In this document: in pieces, positions 18,036-27,132 of the stretch
How the letters are laid out: every line of letters begins with the position of its first letter
Numbering within the stretch: the first letter of the stretch is position 1
DNA from: Aquimarina spinulae
Lineage (GTDB): Bacteria; Bacteroidota; Bacteroidia; Flavobacteriales; Flavobacteriaceae
NCBI RefSeq assembly: GCF_943373825.1
Contig: NZ_CALSBP010000003.1
Span: forward strand, 620,001-684,000
Length of the DNA stretch: 64,000 nt
Direction: 5' to 3'
Position numbers and translations under genes: made by a program
The notes under the pieces: generated by a model
Databases searched by the model: none
Told to the model about the DNA's origin: nothing
Seen by the model: only the letters and a program-made list of their open reading frames with translations

Positions 18036-19484
18036 ATGCCTATTAAGATAATGGGAGATAAAGAATTTGAATCTGTCCCTTCAATAAAGAGTAAAGCTTT
18101 GCGTATTAACCTGAACCAAAACATCTATGGTACTTTTGCCGAGATAGGTGCAGGTCAGGAGACTGTTCGAAACTTTTTTAGAGCAGGCGGAGCCTCTGGT
18201 ACCATTGCAAAAGCAATGAGTGCGTATGATAAAGATTTTAGTGATGCTATTTATGGTATTGAAAATGATAAACGTTATGTTACCGAAGCAAGGTTAAAAA
18301 AAATGCTTAGACATGAGGTTGGTCTTATAGAAGAAAGAATTACCAGAGAGAAACACCCTAATAAGTTGTTTTTTAGTTATGCAAATACTGTTGCAACAAT
18401 TGATTTTGCTAAAAAATATAAAGGTCATGGTTGGGTAGGCATTCGATATCAGACAACACCAAATGAAGATTATAATGAAATTTTACTTCATATTCGGTTT
18501 CATGAAAATGATGCCCGATTGCAACAAATGACCTTAGGAATCTTAGGTGTTAACCTTATTTACGGAGCATATTACAAATACGATAATCCTAAAAAATTAC
18601 TGAGATATCTATATGATCACCTGGATAAGGATCAAATAGAAATTGACACGATTAACTTTTCTGGACCGCGATTTACAAAAGTAGATAATCGACTAATGAG
18701 TCTACAATTGGTTAAGAACGGAATGACCGAAGCGGTAATGTTTGGACCCGATGGACATAATATTTTACCTGCTGCAATATTATATAAGAAAAATATATTA
18801 GCACTACGTGGGAGTTTTAGACCCGTGACTAAGGTTAATATGGATATATACAAAAAGTCACTCAATATGTTCTTGAGTGAAAATAAAGTAAACGAAGAAA
18901 AGACCGTAGTCATCTTTGAAGTAACACTATCGAACTTAAGGGCCGAAGGTGAAATCGACGAAGAGGATTTTATGGCTAGAGCCAGGTTACTTTGTTCTTT
19001 AGGACAAACCGTAATGATCTCTAATTTTAAAGAATATTATAAAGTAGTTGAGTATTTCTCTAATTATACCAAAGAACGTATGGCACTTTCTATGGGAGTT
19101 AATAATTTGGTAGATATTTTTGATGAAAAATACTATAGACACCTTAGTGGAGGTATTCTTGAAGCTTTTGGTAAATTATTCTTTAAAGATTTAAAAGTAT
19201 ACCTATACCCATTAAAGAATCATAAAACCGGAGAGATAACCACTAGTGATACTCTTAAAGTACACCCAAGGATGAAAGAACTGTATAAGTTCTTTAAATA
19301 CAATGGTAAACTACAGGATATTACGGATTATGATCCCTCTATTATGAATATTTTCTCAAGAGAAGTACTACAAAAAATTCAAGAAGGAGAATCTGGATGG
19401 GAAGATCAATTACCAGACCTGATACCAGAAATGATAAAAGCTAATAACTTCTTTGGATACAAATCCATAGAAGCTGTAAAATAA
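18036..19484 (+). CDS. Conserved cytoplasmic protein of unknown function (482 aa)
   Basis: I recall near-full-length homologues across Flavobacteriia, inconsistently labelled (sometimes as a TonB receptor or a nicotinate-nucleotide adenylyltransferase); neither label is supported by the sequence. There is no signal peptide, no barrel and no nucleotidyltransferase HxGH motif. Conserved-looking blocks include NIYGTFAEIGAGQETVRNFF, GGASGTIAKAMSAYDKDFSD, HGWVGIRYQ, TINFSGPRF and MFGPDGHNILPAAILYKK. Composition suggests a large soluble enzyme or scaffold. It is monocistronic, ending in a very strong bidirectional hairpin. MPIKI is taken as the start; Met6 is an alternative. Confidence 0.75.
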   Translation: MPIKIMGDKEFESVPSIKSKALRINLNQNIYGTFAEIGAGQETVRNFFRAGGASGTIAKAMSAYDKDFSDAIYGIENDKRYVTEARLKKMLRHEVGLIEERITREKHPNKLFFSYANTVATIDFAKKYKGHGWVGIRYQTTPNEDYNEILLHIRFHENDARLQQMTLGILGVNLIYGAYYKYDNPKKLLRYLYDHLDKDQIEIDTINFSGPRFTKVDNRLMSLQLVKNGMTEAVMFGPDGHNILPAAILYKKNILALRGSFRPVTKVNMDIYKKSLNMFLSENKVNEEKTVVIFEVTLSNLRAEGEIDEEDFMARARLLCSLGQTVMISNFKEYYKVVEYFSNYTKERMALSMGVNNLVDIFDEKYYRHLSGGILEAFGKLFFKDLKVYLYPLKNHKTGEITTSDTLKVHPRMKELYKFFKYNGKLQDITDYDPSIMNIFSREVLQKIQEGESGWEDQLPDLIPEMIKANNFFGYKSIEAVK

Positions 19485-19504
19485 GTTACCTATACAAAAC
19501 ACAT

Positions 19505-19544
19505 TAAAAAAGCAGTATAGTTATTTTACTATACTGCTTTTTTA
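19505..19544. terminator. Bidirectional terminator
   Basis: A 16-bp perfect stem (TAAAAAAGCAGTATAG and its complement, loop 19521-19528) with A-run and T-run flanks separates the convergent unknown protein and bcp genes. Confidence 0.92.
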
Positions 19545-19562
19545 ATTATAATAATCTCGCGC

Positions 19563-20012
19563 TTATAAAATTTGAGCAGCGTGATCCTTAGTCTTCACCT
19601 TTGCAATAACTTCAGAAATTATTCCTTTTTCATCGATAACAAAAGTAGTGCGATGAATACCATCATATTCTCTACCCATAAATTTCTTTGGTCCCCATAC
19701 TCCAAAAGCTTCAATTACTGTTTTATCTTCATCTGCTAATAATGGGTAAGGTAGTTCGAATTTATTTTTGAAATTTTGTTGCCGTTTGGCACTATCGGCA
19801 CTTACACCAATAATTTCATAACCCTGGGCCAGAAAAGTTTGATAATGATCTCTTAGATTACAGGCTTCTGCTGTACAACCAGGGGTACTTGCTTTAGGGT
19901 AGAAAAAAACAACTAGTTTTTTCCCTTGATAGTCCCCTAAGGTAACCGTATTTCCATCCTGATCTAATGCTGAAAAATTAGGAGCCTTATCCCCTGCTTT
20001 TAATGTTGTCAT
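19563..20012 (-). CDS. bcp: Thioredoxin-dependent thiol peroxidase (peroxiredoxin Q/Bcp)
   Basis: The start is placed at MTTLKAGDKAPNF, giving the normal Bcp length of 149 aa; an upstream ATG would add 24 unrelated residues. The peroxidatic cysteine is Cys46 in ASTPGCTAEAC and the resolving cysteine Cys51 is five residues later, the atypical 2-Cys pattern of Bcp. FFYPK and GVWGPKKFMGREYDGIHRTTFVID are typical. It reduces hydrogen peroxide and organic hydroperoxides in the cytoplasm with thioredoxin. It is monocistronic and leftward; the first copy of the duplicated leader begins about 20 bp upstream of its start. Confidence 0.95.
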   Translation of the reverse strand: MTTLKAGDKAPNFSALDQDGNTVTLGDYQGKKLVVFFYPKASTPGCTAEACNLRDHYQTFLAQGYEIIGVSADSAKRQQNFKNKFELPYPLLADEDKTVIEAFGVWGPKKFMGREYDGIHRTTFVIDEKGIISEVIAKVKTKDHAAQIL

Positions 20013-20033
20013 TGTATAATAAATTGAATATTT

Positions 20034-20147
20034 TAAAGTACAGCAAGTTATGAAATTTTTAAAAGTTATAATCAAAAACTGCAAGTTGAAATCACAAACA
20101 TTTCAATCAACTGTTTACATAAAAAAATACAATGGATTGGAGTTAAA
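20034..20147 (+). repeat. Duplicated leader, copy A
   Basis: About 110 bp closely matching 20570-20682, with roughly ten to fifteen differences. It contains an ATG-initiated small frame (20050) reading MKFLKVIIKNCKLKSQTFQS and continuing to a stop near 20172. It precedes the collapsed paralogue at 20265. Confidence 0.85.
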
Positions 20148-20196
20148 TAACCTCTTTTTTCAGGGGATTTGATTACACAAAATACTATGCGTGCAT

Positions 20197-20204
20197 TATA
20201 TTTG
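20197..20204 (+). promoter_or_regulatory. -7 promoter box of the collapsed paralogue
   Basis: TATATTTG followed by CACC fits TAnnTTTG. It lies 60 bp before the remnant's ATG; a TTG at 20169 is 25 bp upstream, rather far for a -33 box. Confidence 0.45.
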
Positions 20205-20264
20205 CACCAGTTATAAAGATCATTTTTCTTTTGAATTGTTTATTAACTTCTAAATCGAATACAG

Positions 20265-20437
20265 TATGAATTATTTTACTATTAAGCCCAAAGCATTAGT
20301 CTACCTATCTCTGATAGTGGGCTTCTTGTTTATCAACCTTACTAGAGCCATGCACAGAAGCTTAGTGGTGAGAAAACTATTGATCCTAACAAGCCTGAAT
20401 CATCGAAGAAAAATACTGAAACTAGAAAAATTATAAG
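20265..20437 (+). pseudogene. Collapsed, frameshifted paralogue of the beta-helix T9SS protein
   Basis: The frame opens with MNYFTIKPKALVYLSLIVGF, clearly homologous to the signal peptide of the gene at 20867 (MNHHILKPKRLLCLSLIVGF). After NLT a net +2 change shifts the frame. In the other frame the mature start HAQKLSGEKTIDPNKP aligns with HAQLSGIYTIDGDKP of the intact gene. The whole body of over 1,100 residues is missing, yet the last codons (LKLEKL, stop) and the following hairpin match the 3' end of the intact gene (MKLKKL, stop). It is a deletion relic of a tandem duplicate. It might still yield a 57-residue secreted-like peptide. Confidence 0.8.
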
Positions 20438-20447
20438 CATCAATATG

Positions 20448-20479
20448 AGCTACCCTATCAGCAAGCTGATAGGGTAGCT
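20448..20479 (+). terminator. Terminator hairpin of the collapsed paralogue
   Basis: AGCTACCCTATCAGC (20448-20462) is perfectly complementary to 20465-20479. The same hairpin in diverged form follows the intact gene at 24437, confirming a shared 3' end. No strong T-run follows. Confidence 0.75.
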
Positions 20480-20569
20480 ATTTATCTACTCAGCAGGTTT
20501 TTGTCACTTTTTTCTCCAAATTTTGTAAGTTAAAGCAGTACTCAAGATAAGTGCTGTTACTTACTTCTT

Positions 20570-20682
20570 AAAGTAAGGCAAGTTATGAAATCTTTAAAAG
20601 TTATAATCAAAAACTGCAAGTTGAAATCACGAACATTTCAATCAACTGTTTATGTTAAAAAATACAATAAATTAAAGTGATT
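20570..20682 (+). repeat. Duplicated leader, copy B
   Basis: Second copy of the leader at 20034-20147. Its small frame (ATG 20585, stop near 20680) reads MKSLKVIIKNCKLKSRTFQS and ends VKKYNKLK. A terminator-like hairpin follows at 20766. Confidence 0.85.
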
Positions 20683-20765
20683 ATAATTCATTTTTCAAGC
20701 TATTCAAATTTTTCAAAACACTAACATTATCTAAATTTCCGGCTCGTTTACCCCACCCTATATTT

Positions 20766-20793
20766 TGTAATGTTGACGAACATTACATTTTTT
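20766..20793 (+). terminator. Terminator-like hairpin before the beta-helix gene
   Basis: TGTAATGTT-GACG-AACATTACA followed by six T. It lies downstream of leader copy B and 74 bp before the next ATG, so it would end a short upstream transcript or attenuate the beta-helix gene. Confidence 0.6.
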
Positions 20794-20866
20794 AATATTC
20801 ATAACGTTAACACTTTATGATCATAATCTAACATTTTTATTTAAATCTTTTAAATTAAACACACTT

Positions 20867-23800
20867 ATGAATCATCACATTCTTAAACCTAAACGGTTAC
20901 TATGCCTATCTTTGATAGTAGGCTTTTTATTTATAAACCTTACTGTTCATGCTCAACTTAGTGGTATATATACCATTGATGGTGACAAACCAATGTCACA
21001 GACAAATTTTACCTCTTTTGCAAGTGCAATCAACGCACTTAATACCGAAGGTATAGATGCAGCCGTAACCTTTAATGTTGCTTCTGGGTTTTATTACGAA
21101 CAACTCTACATCGATAGGGTACAGGGAGCATCCGAGACCAATACGATTACGTTTCAATCGGCGACAGGCCAAAACGAAGATGTGGTTTTGGTATATCCTG
21201 CCGTTCTTGATGAAGATCCCCATGTAGTCCGTTTTCAAAATGAAGCTGCGTTTTTTGCTTTTAGAAATATGAGATTTATAAACTCATCAGAACATTATGA
21301 TTTAGTTTTTCACTTTAACAATACTCATGATGTTACTCTAGAGGGTAATAAAATAGAATCCATAAATACCTCTAATGATAGCAATAATGGCTTCTTAACA
21401 TCTGCGTTAATTGGTTGTACCCAAAATAAAAATATTACGATTTCGAATAACCATTTGACTAACGCAAAATTTGGAATAAGGACGACTCTATATAATAATT
21501 CCAATTTTTTGATCTCTGGTAATACTATGGAGTCTTTTGAGGATTATGCTATTTCCATTTATGGTTCTCATACTATCGAAAATAATGAGATTAAAAACTC
21601 ACAGAATGGAACTTATAGTGAGGGTAATATAACCATAAAAGGCAATTACATTCATGGCATAAATCGTTATGGTATTAATTGTACTTCTGGATTAATAATA
21701 AATAACGTAATTGATGATCCAATTAGTGAACACGGTGTTTGTGTGTTTTCAAGTCATATGAAATCCGACATGACAATAATGCAAAACACAATGATTTCTA
21801 CTGGCCTCTATGGAAGGGTATTATTTTTAGAATATAGATCAAGAGGTAAATTAAAAATACAGAATAATAATTTTTATTATGGAGGAACCTATTATTCTTT
21901 AATGAGTTTTGATGGTCGTGTCTATTCTGATTACAACAATCTTTTTGTAGAAAGTGAATGCGGTAAAATTTATGAAGGATATAGATTTTCGAAGACTGCA
22001 TCTCGGCTTAAAGAGTGGCAAGCTTTAGGGAATGGATTACACTCTAAGCAAATAGACCCTAATTTTTTTGATGGAGTGGTGCATGCTGCCAATAATTTTT
22101 TACAGTTTGGAGATGATCTTAGAAGTACTGTTCCTACCGATAGAGAAGGGAATCCACATTCTGCAACCCCGTATGTTGGAGCTAGTACATACATCCCACA
22201 TCCCAATGCTTTAAGTGGTACGTTGACTATCCCAGGGAATTATTCAACGGTCGAAGCGGCAATCACAGATTTGGCAGCAAAAGGAATCAAGTCCTCGGTA
22301 ACCGTAAATATTGCTGCAGGAACATATCCCGGAATTAAAATACCTTTTATTCCCGGAGTTACTGATAATCGTACCGTTACTTTTACTGGGTCAGAGGCTA
22401 CCACAGATCAGGTTATTTTTGATGGGGCTGATGAACCTGCACTAACCTTTCACAAATCTGCAAGCCATATTGTTTTTGAAAACACAAAACTAATAAGTAC
22501 CGGAGTTGTGGTATACTATCATGATAATATATTGGATGTCACTTTGGAAAACAATACAATACAGTCAGAGACAACCCAAAACAGCCTTGTACATATAGAC
22601 CAGTATAATAGTAAAGATATCTTTATAAATAACAATATTTTCGATGGCGGAAAAAATTCGATCATTAATACAAGACGATATTGTCATTCAAGTCACATCG
22701 GTAATAGAGAAGCCATCAATAGAAATATAACCATTACTGGAAATACTTTTAATAATTTTAACACTACTGGAATTGTACTTAATGATCTGGAAAAATTTAC
22801 TATCGTCAATAATATGTTTAGTTCTAATACAAATAAGTTCTCTACCGGGATTAATATCTCCAACTCTAGTGGGGAAGGAAAAATTTCTGGGAACACATTA
22901 CAGAAGATAGAAAAAATAGGAATTACTATTTCTAATACAAAAGGAAACGCAGAAAATCCTATTGCAATAAGTAACAACCGTATTTTTGTAAGTAATAAAG
23001 TTTCTATTGATGCTCCTGCAAAAGGAATGACTTTAATCCAAAGCAGTTATATCAATGTGTATAATAATGTAATTAGAGTAGTAGAGAATTTTGTAGGAGG
23101 TGCACATGGAGTTTCTTTTCAAAGCGTAAGCAATACGAATACACATCACAACAGTATCTGGGTACATTCATATAGAGATAATGCGGCGGTTATAGCTTAC
23201 AACAAAAAAGAAGTTGGTAAACCTTATGGAGAATTTAATGATTTTTTCAATAATATATTTTCTCAGACCGGTACAGGCGATGGATATGTTTATGATATAC
23301 AAGAACCAGAATCAATGGGTCATCTAAATAATAACGTATTACACCATACAGGTACACACCTTGGATTTTGGAAAGAAAACTGGGAAACTATTAATGATTG
23401 GCGATTTTTTACTGCAGAGGATGTAAAATCAAAAGTATTAGATCCTGAGTTTGTAAGTAATACTAATCTACGTGCTACAAATGATGCTATATCGGGGGTC
23501 GCAAAAGACCTTACAACAATTATCCCATCGGATATTGATGGCAAATTACGTAAACCTTCTCCAACAGCAGGCGCTTATGAAAATGGAGACCCAGGCACTC
23601 CTCCTGTTGAAGATCCAATTGTCCTTATCAACGAAGTTGATGCAGATAGCCAAGGTACAGATACACTCGAGTTTGTAGAATTGTATGATGGCGGTGTAGG
23701 AAATACTCCCTTAGATGGATATGTATTGGTATTTTATAATGGTTCTAATAATAAAAGTTATAGTAGTTATGATCTGGACGGATATGCTACAGATGCCAGT

Positions 23801-24427
23801 GGATATTTTGTTATTGGTAGTGAAAGTGTAGCCAATGTATCCTATACTTTTGCGAATAATAAATTACAAAATGGAGCAGATGCAGTAGCTTTATATAAAA
23901 CAGAAGAAGTTTTTGCTAATGGTTCTGTAATCACAACGGATAACCTTATAGACGCTGTAGTATATGATACCAATGATGCTGATGATGCCGAATTATTGGT
24001 CTTACTAAATTCTGGCGAACCTCAAATAAATGAAGGTGAAAAAGGAAATAAGGATTTCCATTCTATACAACGTTTCCCTAATGGATCAGGAGGATTGCGA
24101 AACACCAATAATTATACACAAGCTATTCCTACTCCAGGAACAGCTAATACAGATACTGTAACTGTTGATGATAATAAAGTAGGAATTATAGCTGCAGGAT
24201 TTTCGATATACCCTAATCCAATAACCAGCAGTGTCAACATTAATTTACCACCAGCTACAAAGAGTGCCAAAGTAATGTTGTTTGACCTAAATGGAAGACT
24301 ACTTGTAGAACGTAATATTGATCATGGTACATCTATAATTGATATGAGTCATCTCACAAGCGGATTATATATTATACATTTAATAGATGACAATCATTCA
24401 GAAGTAATGAAATTAAAGAAATTATAA
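20867..24427 (+). CDS. Large T9SS-secreted beta-helix protein with lamin-tail domain
   Basis: The 1,186-residue protein has a signal peptide (cleavage after NLTVHAQ) and two tandem right-handed parallel beta-helix modules. The first opens SGIYTIDGDKPMSQTNFTSF (about residues 33-440) and the second SGTLTIPGNYSTVEAAITDL (about 447-900). Both have many short Asn-rich rungs such as ITISNN and VTLENN. A lamin-tail-like domain starts at INEVDADSQGTDTLEFVELY (about 920-1090). A T9SS sorting domain (FSIYPNPITSSVNINLP ... SGLYIIHL ... MKLKKL) ends it. Beta-helix proteins of this type bind or cleave polysaccharides, but no catalytic triad is evident. It is exported through T9SS to the surface or medium. 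A tandem paralogue upstream has collapsed. Confidence 0.9.
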   Translation: MNHHILKPKRLLCLSLIVGFLFINLTVHAQLSGIYTIDGDKPMSQTNFTSFASAINALNTEGIDAAVTFNVASGFYYEQLYIDRVQGASETNTITFQSATGQNEDVVLVYPAVLDEDPHVVRFQNEAAFFAFRNMRFINSSEHYDLVFHFNNTHDVTLEGNKIESINTSNDSNNGFLTSALIGCTQNKNITISNNHLTNAKFGIRTTLYNNSNFLISGNTMESFEDYAISIYGSHTIENNEIKNSQNGTYSEGNITIKGNYIHGINRYGINCTSGLIINNVIDDPISEHGVCVFSSHMKSDMTIMQNTMISTGLYGRVLFLEYRSRGKLKIQNNNFYYGGTYYSLMSFDGRVYSDYNNLFVESECGKIYEGYRFSKTASRLKEWQALGNGLHSKQIDPNFFDGVVHAANNFLQFGDDLRSTVPTDREGNPHSATPYVGASTYIPHPNALSGTLTIPGNYSTVEAAITDLAAKGIKSSVTVNIAAGTYPGIKIPFIPGVTDNRTVTFTGSEATTDQVIFDGADEPALTFHKSASHIVFENTKLISTGVVVYYHDNILDVTLENNTIQSETTQNSLVHIDQYNSKDIFINNNIFDGGKNSIINTRRYCHSSHIGNREAINRNITITGNTFNNFNTTGIVLNDLEKFTIVNNMFSSNTNKFSTGINISNSSGEGKISGNTLQKIEKIGITISNTKGNAENPIAISNNRIFVSNKVSIDAPAKGMTLIQSSYINVYNNVIRVVENFVGGAHGVSFQSVSNTNTHHNSIWVHSYRDNAAVIAYNKKEVGKPYGEFNDFFNNIFSQTGTGDGYVYDIQEPESMGHLNNNVLHHTGTHLGFWKENWETINDWRFFTAEDVKSKVLDPEFVSNTNLRATNDAISGVAKDLTTIIPSDIDGKLRKPSPTAGAYENGDPGTPPVEDPIVLINEVDADSQGTDTLEFVELYDGGVGNTPLDGYVLVFYNGSNNKSYSSYDLDGYATDASGYFVIGSESVANVSYTFANNKLQNGADAVALYKTEEVFANGSVITTDNLIDAVVYDTNDADDAELLVLLNSGEPQINEGEKGNKDFHSIQRFPNGSGGLRNTNNYTQAIPTPGTANTDTVTVDDNKVGIIAAGFSIYPNPITSSVNINLPPATKSAKVMLFDLNGRLLVERNIDHGTSIIDMSHLTSGLYIIHLIDDNHSEVMKLKKL

Positions 24428-24436
24428 ACATCAATG

Positions 24437-24469
24437 AACTACCCTATTAGCTTTGCTAATAGGGTAGTT
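24437..24469 (+). terminator. Terminator hairpin of the beta-helix gene
   Basis: AACTACCCTATTAGC pairs perfectly with 24455-24469 across a TTT loop, 10 bp after the stop. It is homologous to the hairpin at 20448. Confidence 0.78.
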
Positions 24470-24600
24470 ATTATCTATCATTGTCTCTTATAAGGTTGAT
24501 AATTATTTTACCTTAAACCCACAACGACAATAAGCTTTTTATTTTTAGTGTAAAAAATCAATATTCAATAGTTTTTGATGCTAAATGGGATAATCGATCT

Positions 24601-24776
24601 TTAAACCCGGATTATGCATTAGAAAATCTATTATCTCATGAAACCACTTCAAAATATAGCGTTGCACTACATTTTTAAGTTTTACCGTAGCGATGTTATG
24701 CTAAAACTAAGAAAATGCCATATTTTATGGTACTTTCAAGTCTCATAACGAAGTTCTAATGCATAATCTGGGTTAA
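24601..24776. repeat. Long inverted repeat, possible MITE or dispersed repeat
   Basis: The outer arms 24601-24624 and 24754-24776 match at 22 of 24 positions in inverted orientation (core ATTATGCATTAGAA). The interior of both arms stays partly complementary for about 40 bp more, so the whole 176 bp could fold as one long hairpin. No transposase is encoded. A frame ending at 24678 (THNDNKL... to SVALHF) runs through the left arm and may be chance or a gene remnant. A non-autonomous element is the preferred reading. Confidence 0.45.
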
Positions 24777-24831
24777 AAAGATCCTGTCATGTTTGATATC
24801 ATTTCGACATGATAATCAACCTTAGGGGAAG

Positions 24832-24920
24832 AAAAGCTAAAACGCTATTTTTACTTTTAAAATTGAAGTAAAAGACGGTATAATAATCGATGAAATTCCC
24901 ATCATAACTCTTTTGTTGCG
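24832..24920 (+). pseudogene. Remnant of a third LytS-type histidine kinase
   Basis: A stretch translating FTFKIEVKDGIIIDEIPI matches FTFKIEVEDGLIPEEIAI of the next kinase (near 26765) and its paralogue (near 29315), with recognisable DNA similarity upstream (AAGCTAAAACG). Nothing else of the kinase remains. It lies about 50 bp before the intact kinase, so it is the scar of a deleted tandem copy. Confidence 0.65.
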
Positions 24921-24972
24921 TTCAGATATTTATGTATTCTTGCATATAAATAAATCAAGATTATTTTGATAT

Positions 24973-27132
24973 ATGTCGTTGTCTGCGTTTCTAAATAGTA
25001 ATAAAAAAATACTGTTACCTACTGTTTTTGTTTACATAAGTGTATGTAGCGCTCTTGCACAAAATCAGGTCAAAATAGATTCTCTATTACAACTACTTAC
25101 CACTAAAATCACCGATAAAGAAAAAGTAGATATTTATAATCATATAGCTTTGCAATATTCTTCTACAGATTCTACTAAAACCTTTAGCTATGCAAATCGA
25201 GCTATTCATCTTTCTAAGCAATTAAATTATATTGAAGGTATTTCTAATGCTCATTATAATATAAGTCAAGCTACTGTAAAATTAGTGTATTCGGATAAAG
25301 CATCTAATGTATTTCAAAAAATAAAATATGCAAAAGGCAAAGCCATAGCATATAATGACTTAGCACTTACTTACAAAAAAAAAGGTGAGTATGCTACGGC
25401 ACTAGAGCATTTCACGAAAGTTTTAAAAATTAGAGATTCTTTAGGAAATAAAAAAGATGTAGCGTTCTGTTATAGTAATATTGGACAAGTACATGTTAGA
25501 TTAGGAAATTACACCGAAGCATTAGATTTTAATTCTAAAGCTTTGGAGTTGTTTAAAGAATTAAATAATAAGAACGGTATCTTTTCTGGATACAACAATA
25601 TGGGAATGATCAATGTGCATCAAGGTAATTATTCCTCTGCATTAGAATATTTTATAAAAGCTTCTAAAATTAATGATGAAATAGGTAGTAAAAGAAAAGC
25701 TATTGTTTCGCTTAGCAATATTGGATTTATTTATGAAACTTTAGGAAATTATGACTTAGCATTAGAATATTATTTTAAATGCTTAACGATTAGCAAAAGC
25801 ACTAAAAATGAAGCGAGTATATCTGAAGATTATTTAAATATTGGAAATATTTATTTTGAACAAGGGGATAACACCAAAGCTTTAACGTATGCTGCTAAAT
25901 CCTTAAAAACTGCCAAAGAACTCAATATTAAAGGTATTATGATATCTAACTATTGCCTAATTGGTGAAATATACCTCGATCAAAAAAAATATAAAGAAGC
26001 CCTGAAATATTTAAAAAATGGATTAGTATTAAGCCAGGAAATTGGAGACTTGTCTTCATCTACCACCGTAATGAATACTTTAGGTGAAATTGAATTTGAA
26101 TTAAAAAATTATCAAAAGGCCAAAGAATATCTTATCAGGAGTATTACTATTGGTCAGGAGATTGGTTTTCCTACTGCTGTAAAAAGTGCTTCGTATGGCT
26201 TAGTAAAAGTAGAGAAAGCATTGGGTAATTATAAAGCTGCATTAGCATCTTATGAATTATACCACACCACTTATGATTCTCTGCTTGGTGAAGAGAAATC
26301 AAAACAATTATCGCAACTACAAGTACAATACGAAACCGAGAAAAAGGAACAGGAAATCAAAAGTTTAGCACAGCAAGCTTCGATACAGTCTTTAGAATTA
26401 AAACAAGCCAATTTTAATAAAACCATTTTTGGTATTGTAAGTGTAGTTTTAGTACTTATGGGATTAGTATTCTATTTGGTAAACAGGCAAAAAAGATTAG
26501 CATTACAACAAAGAGCACAGGATATAGAGCAAAATCTATTGCGTGTACAGATGAATCCGCATTTTATTTTTAATGCCATGACTTCTATACAGGATTATAT
26601 GAATCAGGGAGATGCTAAACAAGCCAGCATGTATCTCATAAAATTCTCGAAACTCATTCGGCAAGTGTTAGATAACTCAAGAAGTGAGTTTATTAGTCTG
26701 GATCAGGAAATTAACATGCTCGATAATTACCTAAGCATTCAAAACTTAAAACGTGATCATCCCTTTACTTTTAAAATTGAAGTAGAAGATGGTTTAATTC
26801 CTGAAGAAATCGCCATCCCTCCTATGTTTGCGCAACCTTTTGTAGAAAATGCTATTGAACATGGTGTTACCTCTTTAAAGGAGGGTGCAACTATTCATAT
26901 TCATTTTTCGATGGAAGAAGACCATTTGGTATTAAAAATATTGGATAATGGATCTGGGATAGAAGAAGCTATAAAGGTAAAACGCAAAGATCATGTATCG
27001 CATGCTATAAAAATAACAGAAGAACGTATCGACCTTTATCGTAAGATGCGAAAGAAAAAAATTGCATTTGATATACAAAATCTTTCTCAAGGCACACAAG
27101 TAACGTTTAATTTACCTTTTCAATATCTATAA
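24973..27132 (+). CDS. TPR sensor histidine kinase, LytS/YehU type (copy 1)
   Basis: The 719-residue protein has a signal peptide (cleaved near CSALAQ) and a periplasmic array of tetratricopeptide repeats (about residues 45-430; e.g. YTEALDFNSKALELFKELNN). A coiled coil (EKSKQLSQLQVQYETEKKEQ), one transmembrane helix (about 488-508) and a cytoplasmic His_kinase domain follow, with phospho-acceptor His530 in QMNPHFIFNAM. The ATPase motifs are PPMFAQPFVENAIEHG and LDNGSGI. The first TPR region is eroded compared with the paralogue. It probably signals to the LytTR regulator at 29678. The last 924 bp are almost identical to the next gene, implying gene conversion. Confidence 0.93.
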   Translation: MSLSAFLNSNKKILLPTVFVYISVCSALAQNQVKIDSLLQLLTTKITDKEKVDIYNHIALQYSSTDSTKTFSYANRAIHLSKQLNYIEGISNAHYNISQATVKLVYSDKASNVFQKIKYAKGKAIAYNDLALTYKKKGEYATALEHFTKVLKIRDSLGNKKDVAFCYSNIGQVHVRLGNYTEALDFNSKALELFKELNNKNGIFSGYNNMGMINVHQGNYSSALEYFIKASKINDEIGSKRKAIVSLSNIGFIYETLGNYDLALEYYFKCLTISKSTKNEASISEDYLNIGNIYFEQGDNTKALTYAAKSLKTAKELNIKGIMISNYCLIGEIYLDQKKYKEALKYLKNGLVLSQEIGDLSSSTTVMNTLGEIEFELKNYQKAKEYLIRSITIGQEIGFPTAVKSASYGLVKVEKALGNYKAALASYELYHTTYDSLLGEEKSKQLSQLQVQYETEKKEQEIKSLAQQASIQSLELKQANFNKTIFGIVSVVLVLMGLVFYLVNRQKRLALQQRAQDIEQNLLRVQMNPHFIFNAMTSIQDYMNQGDAKQASMYLIKFSKLIRQVLDNSRSEFISLDQEINMLDNYLSIQNLKRDHPFTFKIEVEDGLIPEEIAIPPMFAQPFVENAIEHGVTSLKEGATIHIHFSMEEDHLVLKILDNGSGIEEAIKVKRKDHVSHAIKITEERIDLYRKMRKKKIAFDIQNLSQGTQVTFNLPFQYL

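Noticed and set aside
24511..24678. About 55-codon frame ending SVALHF that looks protein-like
   Set aside because: It has no ATG and runs through the left arm of the inverted repeat, whose right arm is similar in the opposite orientation; a repeat explains it at least as well.
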